NCBI RefSeq assembly: GCF_020179835.1
Contig: NZ_JAIUDA010000002.1
Location: 806,001-870,000 of the forward strand
Length of the DNA: 64,000 nucleotides
DNA from: Pantoea sp. alder81
GTDB taxonomy: Bacteria; Pseudomonadota; Gammaproteobacteria; Enterobacterales; Enterobacteriaceae
Direction of reading: 5' to 3'
Shown here: piece after piece, positions 48,866 through 58,236 of the stretch
Position numbering within the stretch: the stretch's first letter is position 1
How the letters are laid out: every line of letters begins with the position of its first letter
Notes under the pieces: model-generated
Database searches by the model: none
What the model was told of the DNA's origin: nothing
What the model saw: the letters and a program-made list of their open reading frames with translations, nothing else
Program-made: the position numbers and the translations under genes

Positions 48866-49561
48866 TCACATCATCATGATGACATCATCATCGCCCGGTT
48901 TAGCACCGCTGAGCGCCTCGTCAAAATATCGACGCGGAATGGTATAACGCAGATGATTCAACGCCAGCTGCATGCTGCGGTCATCAATCGCGTGCGGCAA
49001 ATCGTCCACCACATCCAGCGTCACATCGCCTCCCAGCGCGGTTAATCGCTGCATGGCAGCTTCGGCATGCTCTAACGGGATCTGCTCATCATAATCACCG
49101 TGGATCAGGTGGATGGTATTCCGTGAACTGGCACGCTCAGGCAATGTGCTGTAGCGACCACTGAACACAATCGCGCGTCCTGCCAGGTCGGCTTTCGCTT
49201 TCACGCCTTCCAGAACCATGGTGCCGCCCTGCGAAAAGCCCACCAGTGCGGTAGCTTCCGGCCGAACACCCGATGCCTGCTGCCAATGGCGCACCGACTC
49301 CACAAACATCGGCATCACGGCATTGATGCCCTGCTGCTCTGAGCGGTCATGCGCGGGGATATCCGCAAACCATTGGCGACCCTGCGGCTCGCTAGCGGGA
49401 TAAGGCGCGCCCACCGCCACAACGAACGCTTCCGGAAACGCTTTGGCGAACCAGTTGCCGACTTGTGCCATCGAATCAGGGTTGTCATTCACGCCGTGAT
49501 ACAGCAAAAACAGCTGCGCAGCGTGCGTCGGTTGCTGAACAATTACATATCGTAGTGCCAT
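48866..49561 (-). CDS. ypfH: Carboxylesterase YpfH
   Basis: Cytosolic alpha/beta hydrolase of the phospholipase/carboxylesterase family, 231 residues. The nucleophile serine is in GFSQGGTM; likely acid Asp in GDYDEQIP and His in DLPHAID complete the triad. The N-terminal LFLLYHGVNDNPDSM supports the family. Position between ypfN and tmcA matches E. coli. The C-terminus ends in an acidic and methionine-rich DDDVIMMM tail. Natural substrate unknown. Confidence 0.93.
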   Translation of the reverse strand: MALRYVIVQQPTHAAQLFLLYHGVNDNPDSMAQVGNWFAKAFPEAFVVAVGAPYPASEPQGRQWFADIPAHDRSEQQGINAVMPMFVESVRHWQQASGVRPEATALVGFSQGGTMVLEGVKAKADLAGRAIVFSGRYSTLPERASSRNTIHLIHGDYDEQIPLEHAEAAMQRLTALGGDVTLDVVDDLPHAIDDRSMQLALNHLRYTIPRRYFDEALSGAKPGDDDVIMMM

Positions 49562-49634
49562 AAGATCCTCCTCAAATCACTATACGCCGCTGAGGCCACA
49601 GTGATATTGGGAAAATTTGAACGAGATAATGGAT

Positions 49635-51755
49635 TTATTGCAATGATGCCAACTGCTGCTGCCACTGTTTCGCGCGGCTGGCATCACACTGCATCAGGGC
49701 CGCAGCCGCTTCCTGTCGGAGACGTAGCACCAGTGCCTTGCGGCCACTGATGCCGGCTTGTTGAGCGACCTCAGTCAGCGCTTGTTTTTGCACAAGAATG
49801 GCTTCAAGTAGCGGTTGCGAGGAGGCGCGAACCAGGCGCTGTAAAACGGCATAGCTCGCTTCATACGGCCGCTGCGCCCAGGCGAATCCTGCCAGAAGCG
49901 GCCAGTCATCATCATTGAGTGTTTGCGGGTGCTCTGTGGTCTCGAAAGGAAGATCAATAATGTCGCGCAGCCACACCGCATCACGCGAAAAACGCTGTGC
50001 CGCTTGCTGCTGCAGTCGTTCTCCTGCCGGCGTTAAGGCGCGTATCGCCATCGCGGCATAGCAACCGCTGCTGGCTTCACGCTGAGAGCCGATGCGCACC
50101 AGGGTAAAACCACAGCGCTGCCAGAACTGCCACAGCGTCTCGGTATAGCCAAAACTTACAGAAAGGAAATCGCACCCATCGGCCTGCTGCTGTGCCGCGG
50201 CAACCAGCGCGCTACCAATGCCACGCTGCCGTTGTGCGGCTAACACGGCGATACGACTGATGCGCTGCGAGCGTAAGGTGGCGGCTTGCGTAAATCCGGC
50301 ATGCGCAGCCAGTGACTGTGCGACCAGATTACCGCGCGGGCGGCGTAAACCTGCCCAGACCGCTTCAGCCAGCGGCTCCTCTAACCCACCCTCTTCCACC
50401 AGCCACAAGGCACCGACAATATTTTCCGGCGTACCAGCCAGCCAAAAGCGCATGCCCGGCGCATCCAGCATGCGGCGAAGATCCAAAGGAGAAGTGCGAT
50501 AATGCGCGCTCGCCAGCAGACGATAACCTGCTTCCAGCACCCCTTGCTCAGGCGTGGCCGGGAAAATCGTTATCTCGCCGCCAGGTTCGCTTTCTATAGC
50601 ATCCTCAAACAGCAACGCCTGGCTTAGCCACTTTTCCAGCGGATCGTTGGCAGACCAGCGCAGCGGTTCATCGAGCTGGAAATGTTTTACCTGCGGCAAG
50701 GTGGCGCAGAAACGCAGCATAAAGCCGCGCCCGGTGCCTTCATAACCCTGCACGGTAGTGGTCATCAACACGCGCGGAAAACGTTGAACCAGCTGTTGTA
50801 ACAACGGCGCTGGAATCGCAGCCGCTTCATCAACAATCAGCCACTGCACTGACGGCTCAGCATCCATCGCGAGAATGGCATCTGGCGCCATAAAGTGAAA
50901 ATGTTCACCGGCAAACGCCGCCAGCACTTCAGTGGAAACTTTGGCGGGTGCCGTTACCAGGCAGTGCTGATTATGCTGCGCCAGCATGCCGGCCAGCGCC
51001 GATTTACCACGCCCGCGCGCGGCAGTGATCACCGCCACGCCAGAGGGCATCGTTAGCAATTGTTGCAGGATCTGCGCCTGCTGCTGGGGTGCCTGGCAGT
51101 GCCAATCGGGTAAATCCAGCAAGGCAGGTGTACGCTCAGGTTGATGCTGATGCAGTAACTCGGATGCGCGAACAGGCTTATGCCGATGCAATAATTCGGG
51201 TGCGCGAACAGGCTTATGCCGATGCAATAATTCGGATGCGCGAACAGGCTTATGCTGATGCAATAATTCGGGTGCGCGAACAGGCTGCTGGTGCTGGTGC
51301 TGGTGCTGATCCAGCAACATGACCTGCTGATCCTGCTCCATTAACTGCTGCAGATGGTGAATAAAATGAGGCGTGGCGATGGGTTCAGCGACATCGGCCC
51401 AACGCAGGCTGTCGTCATCCGGTTGCGTGGCCCAGTCGTGCCACGGCGGCGTCAGTAACAGCAGCCAGCTTCCCGCACGCAACGTGCCTGCCAACGCCGC
51501 AAAGGCCTCCGCATGGAAACCGCTGCGCGCATCGAAAATCGCATGCTGGAATTCACGCCCCAACAACGTACGCAGTGCAGCGGGGGCGACGCGTTGGGGG
51601 AAATCATCGTTGTCGCTGAGCGTCAGCCAGTCACCGGGCAGCACCGCACGCCATTCGACCGCCTGTTGCAGCGCCCAGTCAGCTTCACCGGAGACGACGC
51701 ACAAGCGTCGAATACCCGCACGCTGCATCGCGGCGGTGATATCAATTAATGACAT
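49635..51755 (-). CDS. tmcA: tRNA(Met) cytidine acetyltransferase TmcA, with repeat insert
   Basis: Makes N4-acetylcytidine at the wobble position of elongator tRNA-Met using acetyl-CoA and ATP or GTP. The 706 residues contain an N-terminal DUF1726 domain, a helicase-like ATPase with P-loop TAARGRGKSA (about 245-253) and DEAAAIP, and a GNAT domain (AAQRQRGIGSALVAAA). Residues 151-210 are an extra segment of HQ repeats and four 12-residue repeats PVRA(P/S)ELLH(Q/R)HK, encoded by a DNA minisatellite. E. coli TmcA is about 35 residues shorter. Start overlaps ypfJ by one base. Confidence 0.94.
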   Translation of the reverse strand: MSLIDITAAMQRAGIRRLCVVSGEADWALQQAVEWRAVLPGDWLTLSDNDDFPQRVAPAALRTLLGREFQHAIFDARSGFHAEAFAALAGTLRAGSWLLLLTPPWHDWATQPDDDSLRWADVAEPIATPHFIHHLQQLMEQDQQVMLLDQHQHQHQQPVRAPELLHQHKPVRASELLHRHKPVRAPELLHRHKPVRASELLHQHQPERTPALLDLPDWHCQAPQQQAQILQQLLTMPSGVAVITAARGRGKSALAGMLAQHNQHCLVTAPAKVSTEVLAAFAGEHFHFMAPDAILAMDAEPSVQWLIVDEAAAIPAPLLQQLVQRFPRVLMTTTVQGYEGTGRGFMLRFCATLPQVKHFQLDEPLRWSANDPLEKWLSQALLFEDAIESEPGGEITIFPATPEQGVLEAGYRLLASAHYRTSPLDLRRMLDAPGMRFWLAGTPENIVGALWLVEEGGLEEPLAEAVWAGLRRPRGNLVAQSLAAHAGFTQAATLRSQRISRIAVLAAQRQRGIGSALVAAAQQQADGCDFLSVSFGYTETLWQFWQRCGFTLVRIGSQREASSGCYAAMAIRALTPAGERLQQQAAQRFSRDAVWLRDIIDLPFETTEHPQTLNDDDWPLLAGFAWAQRPYEASYAVLQRLVRASSQPLLEAILVQKQALTEVAQQAGISGRKALVLRLRQEAAAALMQCDASRAKQWQQQLASLQ
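51145..51306. repeat. 36-bp minisatellite plus hexanucleotide run inside tmcA
   Basis: Four 36-base units lie head to tail at 51145-51180, 51181-51216, 51217-51252 and 51253-51288, differing at only a few positions. They are followed by three TGGTGC hexamers (51289-51306). All units are multiples of three, so copy changes keep tmcA in frame. Confidence 0.93.
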
Positions 51756-52621
51756 CAGTTAGAGGCGAAGGTGTTGCAGTCGCCGGGGTTACCGCTGTCG
51801 AAACCGCGTTTAAACCAGGTATAACGCTGCTGTGAAGTGCCGTGTGTGAAGCTATCCGGCACCACGCGCCCCTGGCTTTTCTGCTGCAGTCGGTCATCAC
51901 CAATCGCTTCAGCGGTATCCAGCGCTTTCTTGAGATCGCCCACTTCCAGCATATTTTGCTGCTGCACATAATGGCCCCACACGCCGGCAAAGCAGTCCGC
52001 CTGCAGTTCCATTTTTACTGACAGCTGATTGGCCTGCGCCTGAGTGGCACCCTGCTGCATCTGACGCACTTTTGGCTCAATGCCCAGCAGTTTCTGGATG
52101 TGATGGCCAACTTCATGGGCAATCACATAGCCCTGCGCGAAGTCTCCGCCCGCACCCAGCTTGGTTTTCATATCATCGTAAAACGATAGATCGATATAAA
52201 CGGTTTGATCTGCCGGGCAGTAAAACGGCCCCATCGCCGACTGACCGGTGCCGCAGCTGGTCGAGGTAGCATTGCGATACATCACCAGCTTAGGCGGTAC
52301 ATACTGTTTGCCCATTTTCTGGAACAGCGTGCCCCAGGTCTCTTCGGTGGTCGCGAGAATCACCTTGGTGAATTTGGCATCTTCATTATCCTGCGCAGAG
52401 TTAACCGGGCGCTGTTGCTGTTGCGTCACCGGCGTTTCCCCTTGCAGCAGCGCGGTGAGGTCATAACCGTAATAACCCGCCACCGCCACCACAATCAGCA
52501 GGATGATGCCGCCTTTGCCGCGCGGCAAACGGATTTGCCGCCCGCCGCCGCCACCCATTCCGGGTGAATCATTGCGACGATCTTCTACATTGTCGCTTTC
52601 ACGACGACCTTGCCAGCGCAT
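51755..52621 (-). CDS. ypfJ: YpfJ zinc metallopeptidase-like membrane protein
   Basis: Predicted neutral zinc metallopeptidase, 288 residues. A charged, glycine-rich N-terminus is followed by a membrane helix (about 37-55), then a large domain with zinc motif HEVGHH (169-174) and a downstream metal-ligand region around [11 protein letters not shown]. Cysteines in TSCGTGQ and FYCPADQT may pair, fitting a periplasmic location. Homologues are called YpfJ/UPF0757-type peptidases; the substrate is unknown. Its stop overlaps the tmcA start (TGATG). Confidence 0.92.
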   Translation of the reverse strand: MRWQGRRESDNVEDRRNDSPGMGGGGGRQIRLPRGKGGIILLIVVAVAGYYGYDLTALLQGETPVTQQQQRPVNSAQDNEDAKFTKVILATTEETWGTLFQKMGKQYVPPKLVMYRNATSTSCGTGQSAMGPFYCPADQTVYIDLSFYDDMKTKLGAGGDFAQGYVIAHEVGHHIQKLLGIEPKVRQMQQGATQAQANQLSVKMELQADCFAGVWGHYVQQQNMLEVGDLKKALDTAEAIGDDRLQQKSQGRVVPDSFTHGTSQQRYTWFKRGFDSGNPGDCNTFASN

Positions 52622-52750
52622 GGCTCGCTCCTGTTAAAAGGTTTTGCATGATTTTAGTTGGCGGCGTTGCTAATCACCAGCGTTGCGGCGCAAGCGTAGC
52701 GAGATTGAGAGAAAGGAGGCGAATTAAAGCGTGCAGGAATAGCAGAAACA

Positions 52751-52780
52751 GAAAAGGGCGTCATCAATGACGCCCTTACG
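52751..52780 (-). terminator. Terminator of purC
   Basis: Perfect 10-bp stem AAGGGCGTCA (52754-52763) and TGACGCCCTT (52768-52777), loop TCAA, followed on the minus strand by TTCTGTTTC. Confidence 0.85.
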
Positions 52781-52823
52781 GCAAGATTTCATCAGTTGCG
52801 CAGTGATGCACACCAATTGAAAC

Positions 52824-53537
52824 TTAATCCAGTTTCACACCCAGGCGGTGCGCCACTTCTTCATACGCTTCGATCAGGCCGCCGAGGCTCTGACGGAAAC
52901 GGTCTTTGTCCATTTTGTCCATGGTCTCTTTGTCCCACAGACGCGCGCCGTCTGGCGAGAACTCATCGCCCAACGTCACTTCGCCATTGAACAGACCGAA
53001 CTCCAGCTTGAAGTCGACCAGGATCAGACCCGCGTCATCAAACAGTTTGCTCAGTACGTCGTTGGCTTTGAAAGTCAGTTCCTGCATGCGCGCCAGATTG
53101 GCTTTGCTCACCCAACCAAAGGTCTCGCAGTAGGATTCGTTAACCATCGGGTCGTGTTTGGCGTCATCTTTCAGGAAGAGATCAAACAGCGGTGGATTGA
53201 GCAGCATGCCCTCTTCCACGCCCAGACGTTTTACCAGCGATCCTGCCGCACGGTTGCGTACCACGCACTCCACCGGCACCATCTCCAGCTTTTTGACCAG
53301 CGCTTCGTTATCCGACAGCAGCGCTTCCATCTGGGTCGGAATGCCCGCTTCCTGCAATTTGGTCATGATGAAATGGTTGAACTTGTTGTTCACCATCCCT
53401 TTACGATCAAACTGCTCGATTCGTGCACCGTCTCCTGCTGACGTATCGTTGCGGAATTCAAGTACCAGCAGATCCGGATTGTCGGTGCTGTATACGGTTT
53501 TCGCTTTACCGCGATACAACTCAGCTCGCTTTTGCAT
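52824..53537 (-). CDS. purC: Phosphoribosylaminoimidazole-succinocarboxamide synthase
   Basis: SAICAR synthase joins aspartate to CAIR with ATP in purine synthesis. The 237 residues match PurC closely: [48 protein letters not shown] and [16 protein letters not shown]. The ATG at 53537 has GGAG upstream; six codons of upstream frame were cut. A PurR-type operator lies about 65 bases in front. Single gene upstream of the bamC terminator. Confidence 0.97.
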   Translation of the reverse strand: MQKRAELYRGKAKTVYSTDNPDLLVLEFRNDTSAGDGARIEQFDRKGMVNNKFNHFIMTKLQEAGIPTQMEALLSDNEALVKKLEMVPVECVVRNRAAGSLVKRLGVEEGMLLNPPLFDLFLKDDAKHDPMVNESYCETFGWVSKANLARMQELTFKANDVLSKLFDDAGLILVDFKLEFGLFNGEVTLGDEFSPDGARLWDKETMDKMDKDRFRQSLGGLIEAYEEVAHRLGVKLD

Positions 53538-53601
53538 CTCATTAACTCCAAACATGAAAGAACCCGTGTTCAGCGGTGTTTCACCGCGCGACGACTGCCT
53601 G

Positions 53602-53617
53602 ACGCAATCGTTTACTT
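53602..53617 (-). promoter_or_regulatory. Candidate PurR operator of purC
   Basis: AAGTAAACGATTGCGT on the minus strand matches the PurR consensus ACGCAAACGTTTGCGT at about 13 of 16 positions, including the central AAACG. purC is a classic PurR target. Confidence 0.65.
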
Positions 53618-53645
53618 CGCCGGGCGCTATTATGCCAAAATCAAA

Positions 53646-53671
53646 ACAAAAAGGCCGGAGAATCTCCGGCC
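53646..53671 (-). terminator. Terminator of dapA-bamC
   Basis: GGCCGGAG (53653-53660) pairs with CTCCGGCC (53664-53671), loop AAT, followed on the minus strand by TTTTTGTTTTG. It begins 11 bases after the bamC stop. Confidence 0.9.
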
Positions 53672-53681
53672 CTTTGGCAAT

Positions 53682-54713
53682 TTATTTGTTCAGTGCACCC
53701 TGGAACACGGCCACCAGCGCGTCATTCTGCGCCTGAGTGAGCACATGGCCCTTAGGATCAATGAACTGCAGACTGCTGCGGTTATCCAGATCGCCAACCT
53801 GCAATTTGTAATCGCCGTTTGGCAGCTCAGGATCTTTCGCACCAATCGCGTCAAACGCGCTGCTGCCTGGCTGTTTGTAGGTCACTTTCAGACTACCCTG
53901 CGAGCGGTTGTCATCAGTCACTTCCATACCCACACGCTTCAGCGCCGCTGGCAGACGCTGCCAGGTGACGTTAAACGGTGAACGCAGCACCAGCAGTGGC
54001 AGACCGGTATCATCTGCGCCGCTCTGGACATCAATCTGTCCGGTTGCGCGGCCTGCAGCGGCATCGGCGCTGGCGGTATCAATCTTATCCAGACCGGTAC
54101 TGATGTCGTTTAGCATCTGGCCGGTGTAGCGTTGGATTTGCGCAGGGGAAGTCACCGTCTCACCTTTCTGCTGCAGTTCCAGCAGACGAACCGTCAGCAC
54201 TTGCTGATAGCTCTGGTTCTGTACGCTGATCTGGTAACGACCGCGATACTGGTTGTCTTCATCCGCACGGTTCCACTGCACCCAATCGGTGGTCAGCTGC
54301 TGCCCAGCATCATCACGCTGTGCAATCGGGAACTTGTAAGACTGGATCACATTGACGACCTGTGACCAGATAGAACCACGGCTGCTTTCCACTGCCAACA
54401 CGGCCGTGTTGCCATTGAACTGCGCACGCGTTCCGTTCAGCAACGCCAGGGGTTGAGCCGGAGGACGAATATCCAACTCTTTACCTACAGCACCCTTGGC
54501 GACAGTGTGCGGCACATCATAATCGCCATTCTGCAGAGGCAGAATCATCCCCGCCGGGGCTTTTAAATCATGCAGTTCAGGCGCCTGCAGGTAAGATTCA
54601 TCACCGCTGACCTGGCGCTTATAACGCTGATCGCTGGAACAAGCTGTTAGCAGCATCAGGGTGGACAAGCCCACCACGGTTGCCAGCGTCGAGCGCTTAA
54701 CTGAATAACTCAT
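53682..54713 (-). CDS. bamC: Outer-membrane assembly lipoprotein BamC
   Basis: Lipoprotein of the BAM complex that inserts beta-barrel proteins in the outer membrane; it binds BamD. The 343 residues have a signal ending in lipobox LTAC with Cys25. An unstructured N-terminal stretch ([27 protein letters not shown], read in parts) is followed by two helix-grip domains. It lies 14 bases after dapA, as in E. coli where the gene was called nlpB. Confidence 0.95.
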   Translation of the reverse strand: MSYSVKRSTLATVVGLSTLMLLTACSSDQRYKRQVSGDESYLQAPELHDLKAPAGMILPLQNGDYDVPHTVAKGAVGKELDIRPPAQPLALLNGTRAQFNGNTAVLAVESSRGSIWSQVVNVIQSYKFPIAQRDDAGQQLTTDWVQWNRADEDNQYRGRYQISVQNQSYQQVLTVRLLELQQKGETVTSPAQIQRYTGQMLNDISTGLDKIDTASADAAAGRATGQIDVQSGADDTGLPLLVLRSPFNVTWQRLPAALKRVGMEVTDDNRSQGSLKVTYKQPGSSAFDAIGAKDPELPNGDYKLQVGDLDNRSSLQFIDPKGHVLTQAQNDALVAVFQGALNK

Positions 54714-54727
54714 TGATTCTCCCTAAT

Positions 54728-55606
54728 TTATCGCAGACCCGCTTTAATCAGCGCCTGAGCCGTTTTCGCCTGACCCGCTTCGGTCAGTGGCGTCATTGGC
54801 AAGCGCAGCGTGTCATCCGCGATTAATCCTAGCTGTTTCGCTGCCCATTTAACCGGGATTGGATTGGGTTCACAGAAAAGCGTCTGGTGCAGATGCATCA
54901 GACGCTGATTCAGGCGACGCGCTTCGGCAAATTTACCCTGTTGCGCCAGCGCACAGAGTTCAACCATTTCACGCGCTGCAATGTTAGCCGTGACCGAAAT
55001 AACGCCATTGCCGCCCAGTTGCATGGAATCCAATGCTGTCGCGTCATCGCCGCTGACAATAATGAACTCATTATTAACCAGCTCTTGGATCTGAGTAATG
55101 CGTGATAAGTTCCCGGTCGCCTCTTTGATTCCGATAATATTTTTGATTTCAGCCAGGCGAGCCACGGTTTCTGGCAGCATGTCGCAGCCGGTGCGTGATG
55201 GCACGTTGTACAGCATCTGTGGCAGATCGGTGCTCTCAGCAATGGCTTTAAAGTGCTGGAACAGACCTTCCTGGGTTGGACGGTTGTAGTAAGGCGTCAC
55301 AGTCAGACAACCCACCACACCGGTGCCGGTGAAGCGTTTAGTGAGAGAGATACCTTCAGCAGTGGCATTGGCGCCGGTTCCGGCAATCACCGGGATGCGG
55401 CCATCAGCCAGCTCCAGGGTCTGCATCACCACATCGCCATGTTCTTCATGGCTGAGGGTAGCGGATTCGCCGGTGGTGCCAACAGAAACAATCGCCGCGG
55501 TGCCGCTGGCAACATGATAATCAATCAGTTTTTTCAAACTCTCGCGGCAGACATTACCTTTTTCATTCATTGGCGTAATGAGCGCAACAATACTTCCGGT
55601 GAACAT
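54728..55606 (-). CDS. dapA: 4-hydroxy-tetrahydrodipicolinate synthase
   Basis: First committed enzyme of lysine and diaminopimelate synthesis, condensing pyruvate with aspartate semialdehyde. The 292 residues show Schiff-base Lys161 (IIGIKEATG), Tyr133 (LYNVPSRTG), Thr44-Thr45 (VGTTGES) and Tyr107 region ([11 protein letters not shown]). The gene leads dapA-bamC and is divergent from gcvR, the usual order. Confidence 0.97.
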   Translation of the reverse strand: MFTGSIVALITPMNEKGNVCRESLKKLIDYHVASGTAAIVSVGTTGESATLSHEEHGDVVMQTLELADGRIPVIAGTGANATAEGISLTKRFTGTGVVGCLTVTPYYNRPTQEGLFQHFKAIAESTDLPQMLYNVPSRTGCDMLPETVARLAEIKNIIGIKEATGNLSRITQIQELVNNEFIIVSGDDATALDSMQLGGNGVISVTANIAAREMVELCALAQQGKFAEARRLNQRLMHLHQTLFCEPNPIPVKWAAKQLGLIADDTLRLPMTPLTEAGQAKTAQALIKAGLR

Positions 55607-55749
55607 GGGCTATCCCCTCGACAAACAAGTGCCTCATGTTACGTTTTACCTCGAAAGAAAAGCAAGCGAGCCAAGCCATTCCTGCCCTTGTCAGCAGTTT
55701 TTTTTATGTTTACCTTATGGTTATTAGCGAACGTACAGGAAATGCCATT

Positions 55750-56316
55750 TTGTCGCAGTCACAGCCTCACCATTTGGTGATCACCGCTTTGGGCGTTGAT
55801 CGTCCGGGAATCGTCAATACCATCACTCGCCACGTCAGTAGCTGCGGCTGCAATATTGAAGACAGCCGTCTGGCGATGCTCGGGGATGAGTTCACGTTCA
55901 TTATGCTGCTTTCGGGTAGCTGGAACGCGATAACCCTGATTGAATCGACATTGCCAATGAAAGGGGCTGAGCTGGAACTGTTGATTGTCATGAAGCGCAC
56001 TAATGCGCGCATCACCCCGCCGATGCCCGCCACTGTATGGGTGCAGGTGGAAGTGCCGGATTCGCCCCATCTCATTGAGCGCTTCACCGATCTGTTCGAC
56101 AAACATCAGATGAACATTGCCGAACTGGTGTCGCGTATTACCCCGGCACAGGAAGGTGTCCCACCGACGCTGTATATTCAGATGACGGCACACAGTCCCG
56201 ATAACCATGCCAGTGCACCGTTTGAACAAGCCTTCAACAATCTGTGTGAAGAACTGCATGCACAAGGCTCAATTCGTCTTTATAGTGTCACCGACGATGC
56301 CAACAACACCCTGTAA
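55750..56316 (+). CDS. gcvR: Glycine cleavage system transcriptional repressor GcvR
   Basis: Regulatory protein with two ACT domains that binds GcvA and blocks its activation of gcvTHP when glycine is low. The 188-residue form starts at TTG 55750, with AGGA nine bases upstream, and then aligns with the E. coli start (LVITALGxDRPGIVNTITRHVSSCGCNIEDSRLAML). Longer in-frame ATG starts at 55636 and 55717 add hydrophobic, non-homologous residues and lack ribosome sites. The second ACT domain starts near WVQVEVPDSPHLIERFTDLF. Divergent from dapA. Confidence 0.88.
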   Translation: MSQSQPHHLVITALGVDRPGIVNTITRHVSSCGCNIEDSRLAMLGDEFTFIMLLSGSWNAITLIESTLPMKGAELELLIVMKRTNARITPPMPATVWVQVEVPDSPHLIERFTDLFDKHQMNIAELVSRITPAQEGVPPTLYIQMTAHSPDNHASAPFEQAFNNLCEELHAQGSIRLYSVTDDANNTL

Positions 56317-56325
56317 ACTAACGCC

Positions 56326-56379
56326 GGGTTATTTCTCCACACACTCTGCCGCACGGCATACCGTGTAGTGAAATAACCC
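56326..56379. other. Long stem-loop between gcvR and bcp
   Basis: GGGTTATTTC (56326-56335) and GAAATAACCC (56370-56379) form a perfect 10-bp outer stem. Inside, TGCCG/CGGCA pairs around two bases and CACA pairs with GTGT. No T-tract follows. It could be a gcvR 3' end structure or a bcp leader element. Confidence 0.6.
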
Positions 56380-56456
56380 AGAGGGTGGCACCCGCTGGTA
56401 CTTTTTCCCGCGATGGTGTATTACCCACAGCATGAAGAAAAAAATGGAGAGTTGTG

Positions 56457-56924
56457 ATGAATCCACTGAAAGCCGGTGATACCGCACCGAAATTTAGCTT
56501 GCCCGATCAGGACGGCGAACAAGTAAATTTGGCCGACTTCCAGGGACAGCGCGTTCTGGTCTATTTCTACCCAAAGGCCATGACGCCGGGTTGCACCGTT
56601 CAGGCCTGTGGTCTGCGCGACAACATGGATGCGTTGAAAACCGTGGGCGTGGAAGTGCTGGGCATCAGCACCGATAAGCCTGAAAAACTGTCACGCTTCG
56701 TCGAAAAAGAAGTGCTGAACTTCACCCTTCTCTCTGATGAAGATCACCAGGTGTGTGAGCAGTTCGGTATCTGGGGTGAGAAAACCTTTATGGGCAAAAC
56801 CTATGACGGCATCCACCGCACCAGTTTCCTGATTGATGGCAACGGCAAAGTTGAGAAAGTTTTCGACGACTTCAAAACGTCGAACCACCACGATATCGTG
56901 CTGGATTATCTGAAGTCGGCATAA
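56457..56924 (+). CDS. bcp: Thioredoxin-dependent thiol peroxidase (peroxiredoxin Bcp)
   Basis: Cytosolic peroxiredoxin that reduces H2O2 and organic hydroperoxides. The 155 residues have the peroxidatic Cys46 (TPGCTVQAC) and the resolving Cys51 five residues on, the Bcp/PrxQ pattern. The ATG at 56457 has GGAGA seven bases upstream; the GTG one codon earlier is less likely. gcvR-bcp order matches E. coli, and a 13-bp terminator follows. Confidence 0.96.
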   Translation: MNPLKAGDTAPKFSLPDQDGEQVNLADFQGQRVLVYFYPKAMTPGCTVQACGLRDNMDALKTVGVEVLGISTDKPEKLSRFVEKEVLNFTLLSDEDHQVCEQFGIWGEKTFMGKTYDGIHRTSFLIDGNGKVEKVFDDFKTSNHHDIVLDYLKSA

Positions 56925-56927
56925 AAC

Positions 56928-56956
56928 AAAACGGGTGCACAATGTGCACCCGTTTT
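56928..56956. terminator. Bidirectional terminator between bcp and perM
   Basis: Perfect 13-bp stem: 56928-56940 and 56944-56956, loop AAT, flanked by A-runs on the left and T-rich sequence on the right, so it can serve both convergent genes. Confidence 0.92.
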
Positions 56957-56958
56957 CT

Positions 56959-58026
56959 TTACCCCTGCTGATGCTCCAGCGTGGTTTCAGGCCAGGCGCG
57001 GACCACGGCTTTGATTAACGTGGCCAGCGGGATGGCGAAGAACACGCCCCAAAAGCCCCACATGCCACCAAAAATCACCACCGAAAGTATAATCACCAGC
57101 GGATGCAGATTGACCGCTTCAGAGAATAGAATCGGCACCAGCACATTACCATCCAGCGCCTGCACCACCAGATAAACGATAAACATCGTCCAGAATTCGG
57201 TGCCTAAGCCCCACTGGAACAGACCGACGCCAATAACCGGAATGGTGACCACCATGGCGCCGATGTAAGGGATCAGCACAGAAATCCCCACCAGCACCGC
57301 CAGCAGCAGCGCGTAATTAAGTCCCAGTATCAGGAAGGCAATCCAGGTGACAAAACCTACCGCGACCATTTCCAGTACTTTGCCGCGAATGTAGTTGGTG
57401 ATTTGCTGATTCATCTCCTGCCAGACCACGCCCGCCAGACCACGATTGCGCGGCAGCACACGACGCACAGCGTTCAGCATCTGATCTTTATCTTTCAGCA
57501 GGAAGAACACCATCAGCGGCACTAGCACCAGATAGATCATCAGCGTCATCAATCCCACCAGCGAGGCGAGAGAGTATTTCACCAGTGATTCACCTAATCC
57601 GGTCAAACGGCTGCGCAGATTTTCCACGATGATATCGATGATGCCCGCATCCACCAGCGCCGGGAAACGTTTCGGCAAACCCGCGGCATAGACGTAGAGC
57701 TTGTTCAGCATATTCGGCAAGTCACGCAGCAGGTTGATGCCCTGCTGCCAGGCCACCGGCGCGACAATCAGCACCATCACCAGCAAAATGCCAGCGAACA
57801 CAATCAGCACCATGCTGGTCGCGCAGGTACGGCTGCATCCCAGGCGCTGCAGCCGAACGGTTGGCCACTCCAGCAGATAAGCCAGCACCAGCGCGACCAG
57901 CAACGGTGCCAATAACCCACTGAAGAAAAACAGGATGCAGAACGCCATCAACAAGATCACCAACAGGCCAATCGCCTCGGGATCGCTAAAGCGACGTTTG
58001 TACCATTGGAAAAGCAGAACCAGCAT
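56959..58026 (-). CDS. perM: AI-2E family transporter PerM (YfgO)
   Basis: Inner-membrane permease of the AI-2E (UPF0118) family, 355 residues with about seven to eight helices. Signature blocks are FFFSGLLAPLLVALVLAYLLEWP, NYIRGKVLEM, ISVLIPYIGAMVVTIP and FGGMWGFWGVFFAIPLATLIKA, read in pieces. Family members include TqsA (autoinducer-2 export) and sodium/proton antiporters; the substrate of PerM is unsettled. The ATG at 58026 has AGGAAG eight bases upstream; an ATG 24 codons upstream was rejected. Convergent with bcp. Confidence 0.94.
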   Translation of the reverse strand: MLVLLFQWYKRRFSDPEAIGLLVILLMAFCILFFFSGLLAPLLVALVLAYLLEWPTVRLQRLGCSRTCATSMVLIVFAGILLVMVLIVAPVAWQQGINLLRDLPNMLNKLYVYAAGLPKRFPALVDAGIIDIIVENLRSRLTGLGESLVKYSLASLVGLMTLMIYLVLVPLMVFFLLKDKDQMLNAVRRVLPRNRGLAGVVWQEMNQQITNYIRGKVLEMVAVGFVTWIAFLILGLNYALLLAVLVGISVLIPYIGAMVVTIPVIGVGLFQWGLGTEFWTMFIVYLVVQALDGNVLVPILFSEAVNLHPLVIILSVVIFGGMWGFWGVFFAIPLATLIKAVVRAWPETTLEHQQG

Positions 58027-58088
58027 TTCACTTCCTTGACGCCAAAAACGGGATGGCGATTGTACAGAAATTTGCAGCGATTGCCTGA

Positions 58089-58224
58089 TGCGCATCAATG
58101 CGCACCCTACGAATATCAGATGATATTATGCGTCTGTGCGCACCTTACGAAAACCCGGCGATATTGCGCGTCTGTGCGCACCGGACCCGTTGCGCTGTCT
58201 TGTTGTAGGGGAGCCATTTATGGC
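58089..58224. repeat. Hairpins and 38-bp tandem repeats between perM and dgc
   Basis: TGCGCACC occurs at 58099, 58137 and 58175, exactly 38 bases apart, within a partly conserved unit. At the ends lie hairpins TGCGCAT-CA-ATGCGCA (58089-58104; read on the minus strand it follows GTAGGG) and GCCAT-TT-ATGGC (58213-58224, following GTAGGG on the plus strand). Same repeat family as 32814-32875. Confidence 0.75.
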
Positions 58225-58236
58225 ACCCGGAAAGCG

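Noticed and set aside
51145..51288. 36-bp direct repeats that superficially suggest a CRISPR array
   Set aside because: Units are directly adjacent with no unique spacers and lie in frame inside tmcA.
58099..58182. 38-bp spaced repeats as a CRISPR array
   Set aside because: Only about two and a half units, the intervening sequence is itself partly repeated, and no cas genes are present.
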